Shown here one piece after another: positions 5,652 through 5,767 of a stretch of DNA of 5,767 bases. Source of the stretch: Candidatus Gottesmanbacteria bacterium. GTDB lineage: Bacteria > Patescibacteriota > Microgenomatia > JACPZF01. Under the pieces are notes generated by a model. It saw nothing but the letters and a program-made list of their open reading frames with translations, had not been told where the DNA came from and did not search any database. A program made the position numbers and the translations under genes. The stretch spans positions 1-5,767 of the forward strand of contig JACPZF010000058.1 in assembly GCA_016195615.1 (NCBI GenBank), read 5' to 3'. How positions within the stretch are numbered: the first letter of the stretch is position 1; the number at the start of each line of letters is the position of its first letter.

Positions 5652-5767
5652 ACCACCTGCTAAGATAGAATTCTATGGACAAAAATATCAAACGGGTACA
5701 TTCACCGGAGTTTAAAACTCAGGTGGTAGTTGAACTTTTAAAACAGAATGAGACAATGGCGCAAATC
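5635..5767 (+). mobile_element. IS3-family insertion sequence, left end (element continues beyond window)
   Basis: The sequence switches at TGTACCCCAGAAACTAGACC (from 5635), which has the 5'-TG and 'CCCCAGAAA-TAGACCACC' look of IS3-family terminal inverted repeats. An IS3-type orfA starts 40 bases later. The transposase reading frame that precedes it is cut at this point. IS3 elements usually duplicate 3-4 target bases; ATAC (5631-5634) or its last three bases are the candidate duplication, but the right end is not in view. Confidence 0.75.
5675..5767 (+). CDS. IS3-family transposase OrfA (helix-turn-helix), 5' part only
   Basis: Thirty-one codons are visible from the ATG at 5675 to the window edge. 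The product begins MDKNIKRVHSPEFKTQVVVE and continues LLKQNETMAQI. The pattern (R)xxSPEFKxQVVxELLK-x-x-x-T-x-A-x-I is the start of the OrfA/HTH_Tnp_1 domain, in which a helix-turn-helix binds the terminal repeats. In IS3 elements OrfA is joined to the DDE-domain OrfB by -1 frameshifting; that part lies outside the window. No convincing SD precedes the ATG. Confidence 0.8.
   Translation, partial: MDKNIKRVHSPEFKTQVVVELLKQNETMAQI

Overview
The window is AT-rich and gene-dense. It most resembles a genome of the Candidate Phyla Radiation (Patescibacteria), probably the Microgenomates side. This placement is inference from protein style: Lys/Asn/Phe/Ile-rich glycosyltransferases, a GT39-type protein with a GRD motif, a LamG-lipase, a tiny PUR-domain protein, and a RAYT-like transposase of the 'YYHIYNRGVEKRDIF' type. 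No marker gene is present to prove it. TGA, TAA and TAG all serve as stops, so nothing points to a recoded genetic code.

Minus strand, 3366 down to 1: a tightly coupled glycosyltransferase operon. In transcription order it holds a lone N-terminal half of a GT4 (GT-B) glycosyltransferase, then a 721-residue fusion of a GT2 domain to a multi-membrane-span GT-C (GT39-like) domain, then a GT2 of the WaaE/KdtX type that runs off the left edge. Both junctions are 4-base ATGA overlaps, so translational coupling is likely. The operon probably builds or modifies a cell-surface glycan. Two of its genes carry repeat insertions that keep the reading frame: a 76-bp multi-hairpin palindromic element in the fusion gene and a heptamer tandem repeat in the last gene.

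Plus strand, 3425 to 5400: a divergently transcribed secreted protein (signal peptide, LamG/DUF1080-like domain, LCAT-like alpha/beta-hydrolase with a complete Ser-Asp-His set), followed by a 75-residue PUR-domain nucleic-acid-binding protein with a near-perfect Shine-Dalgarno sequence. The 58-bp divergent spacer holds -10-like boxes that almost touch the start codons on both sides, suggesting leaderless mRNAs.

Plus strand, 5401 to 5767: a mobile-element nest. A perfect 17-bp inverted repeat stands just before the start of a REP-associated tyrosine transposase (Y1/HUH) gene. That gene is cut after 58 codons by the left end of an IS3-family element, whose orfA begins and leaves the window.

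I see no clear new defence or signalling system. The points most worth a second look are the in-frame palindromic element, the half GT4, the GT2/GT-C fusion, the secreted LamG-lipase, and the hairpin/RAYT/IS3 nest.
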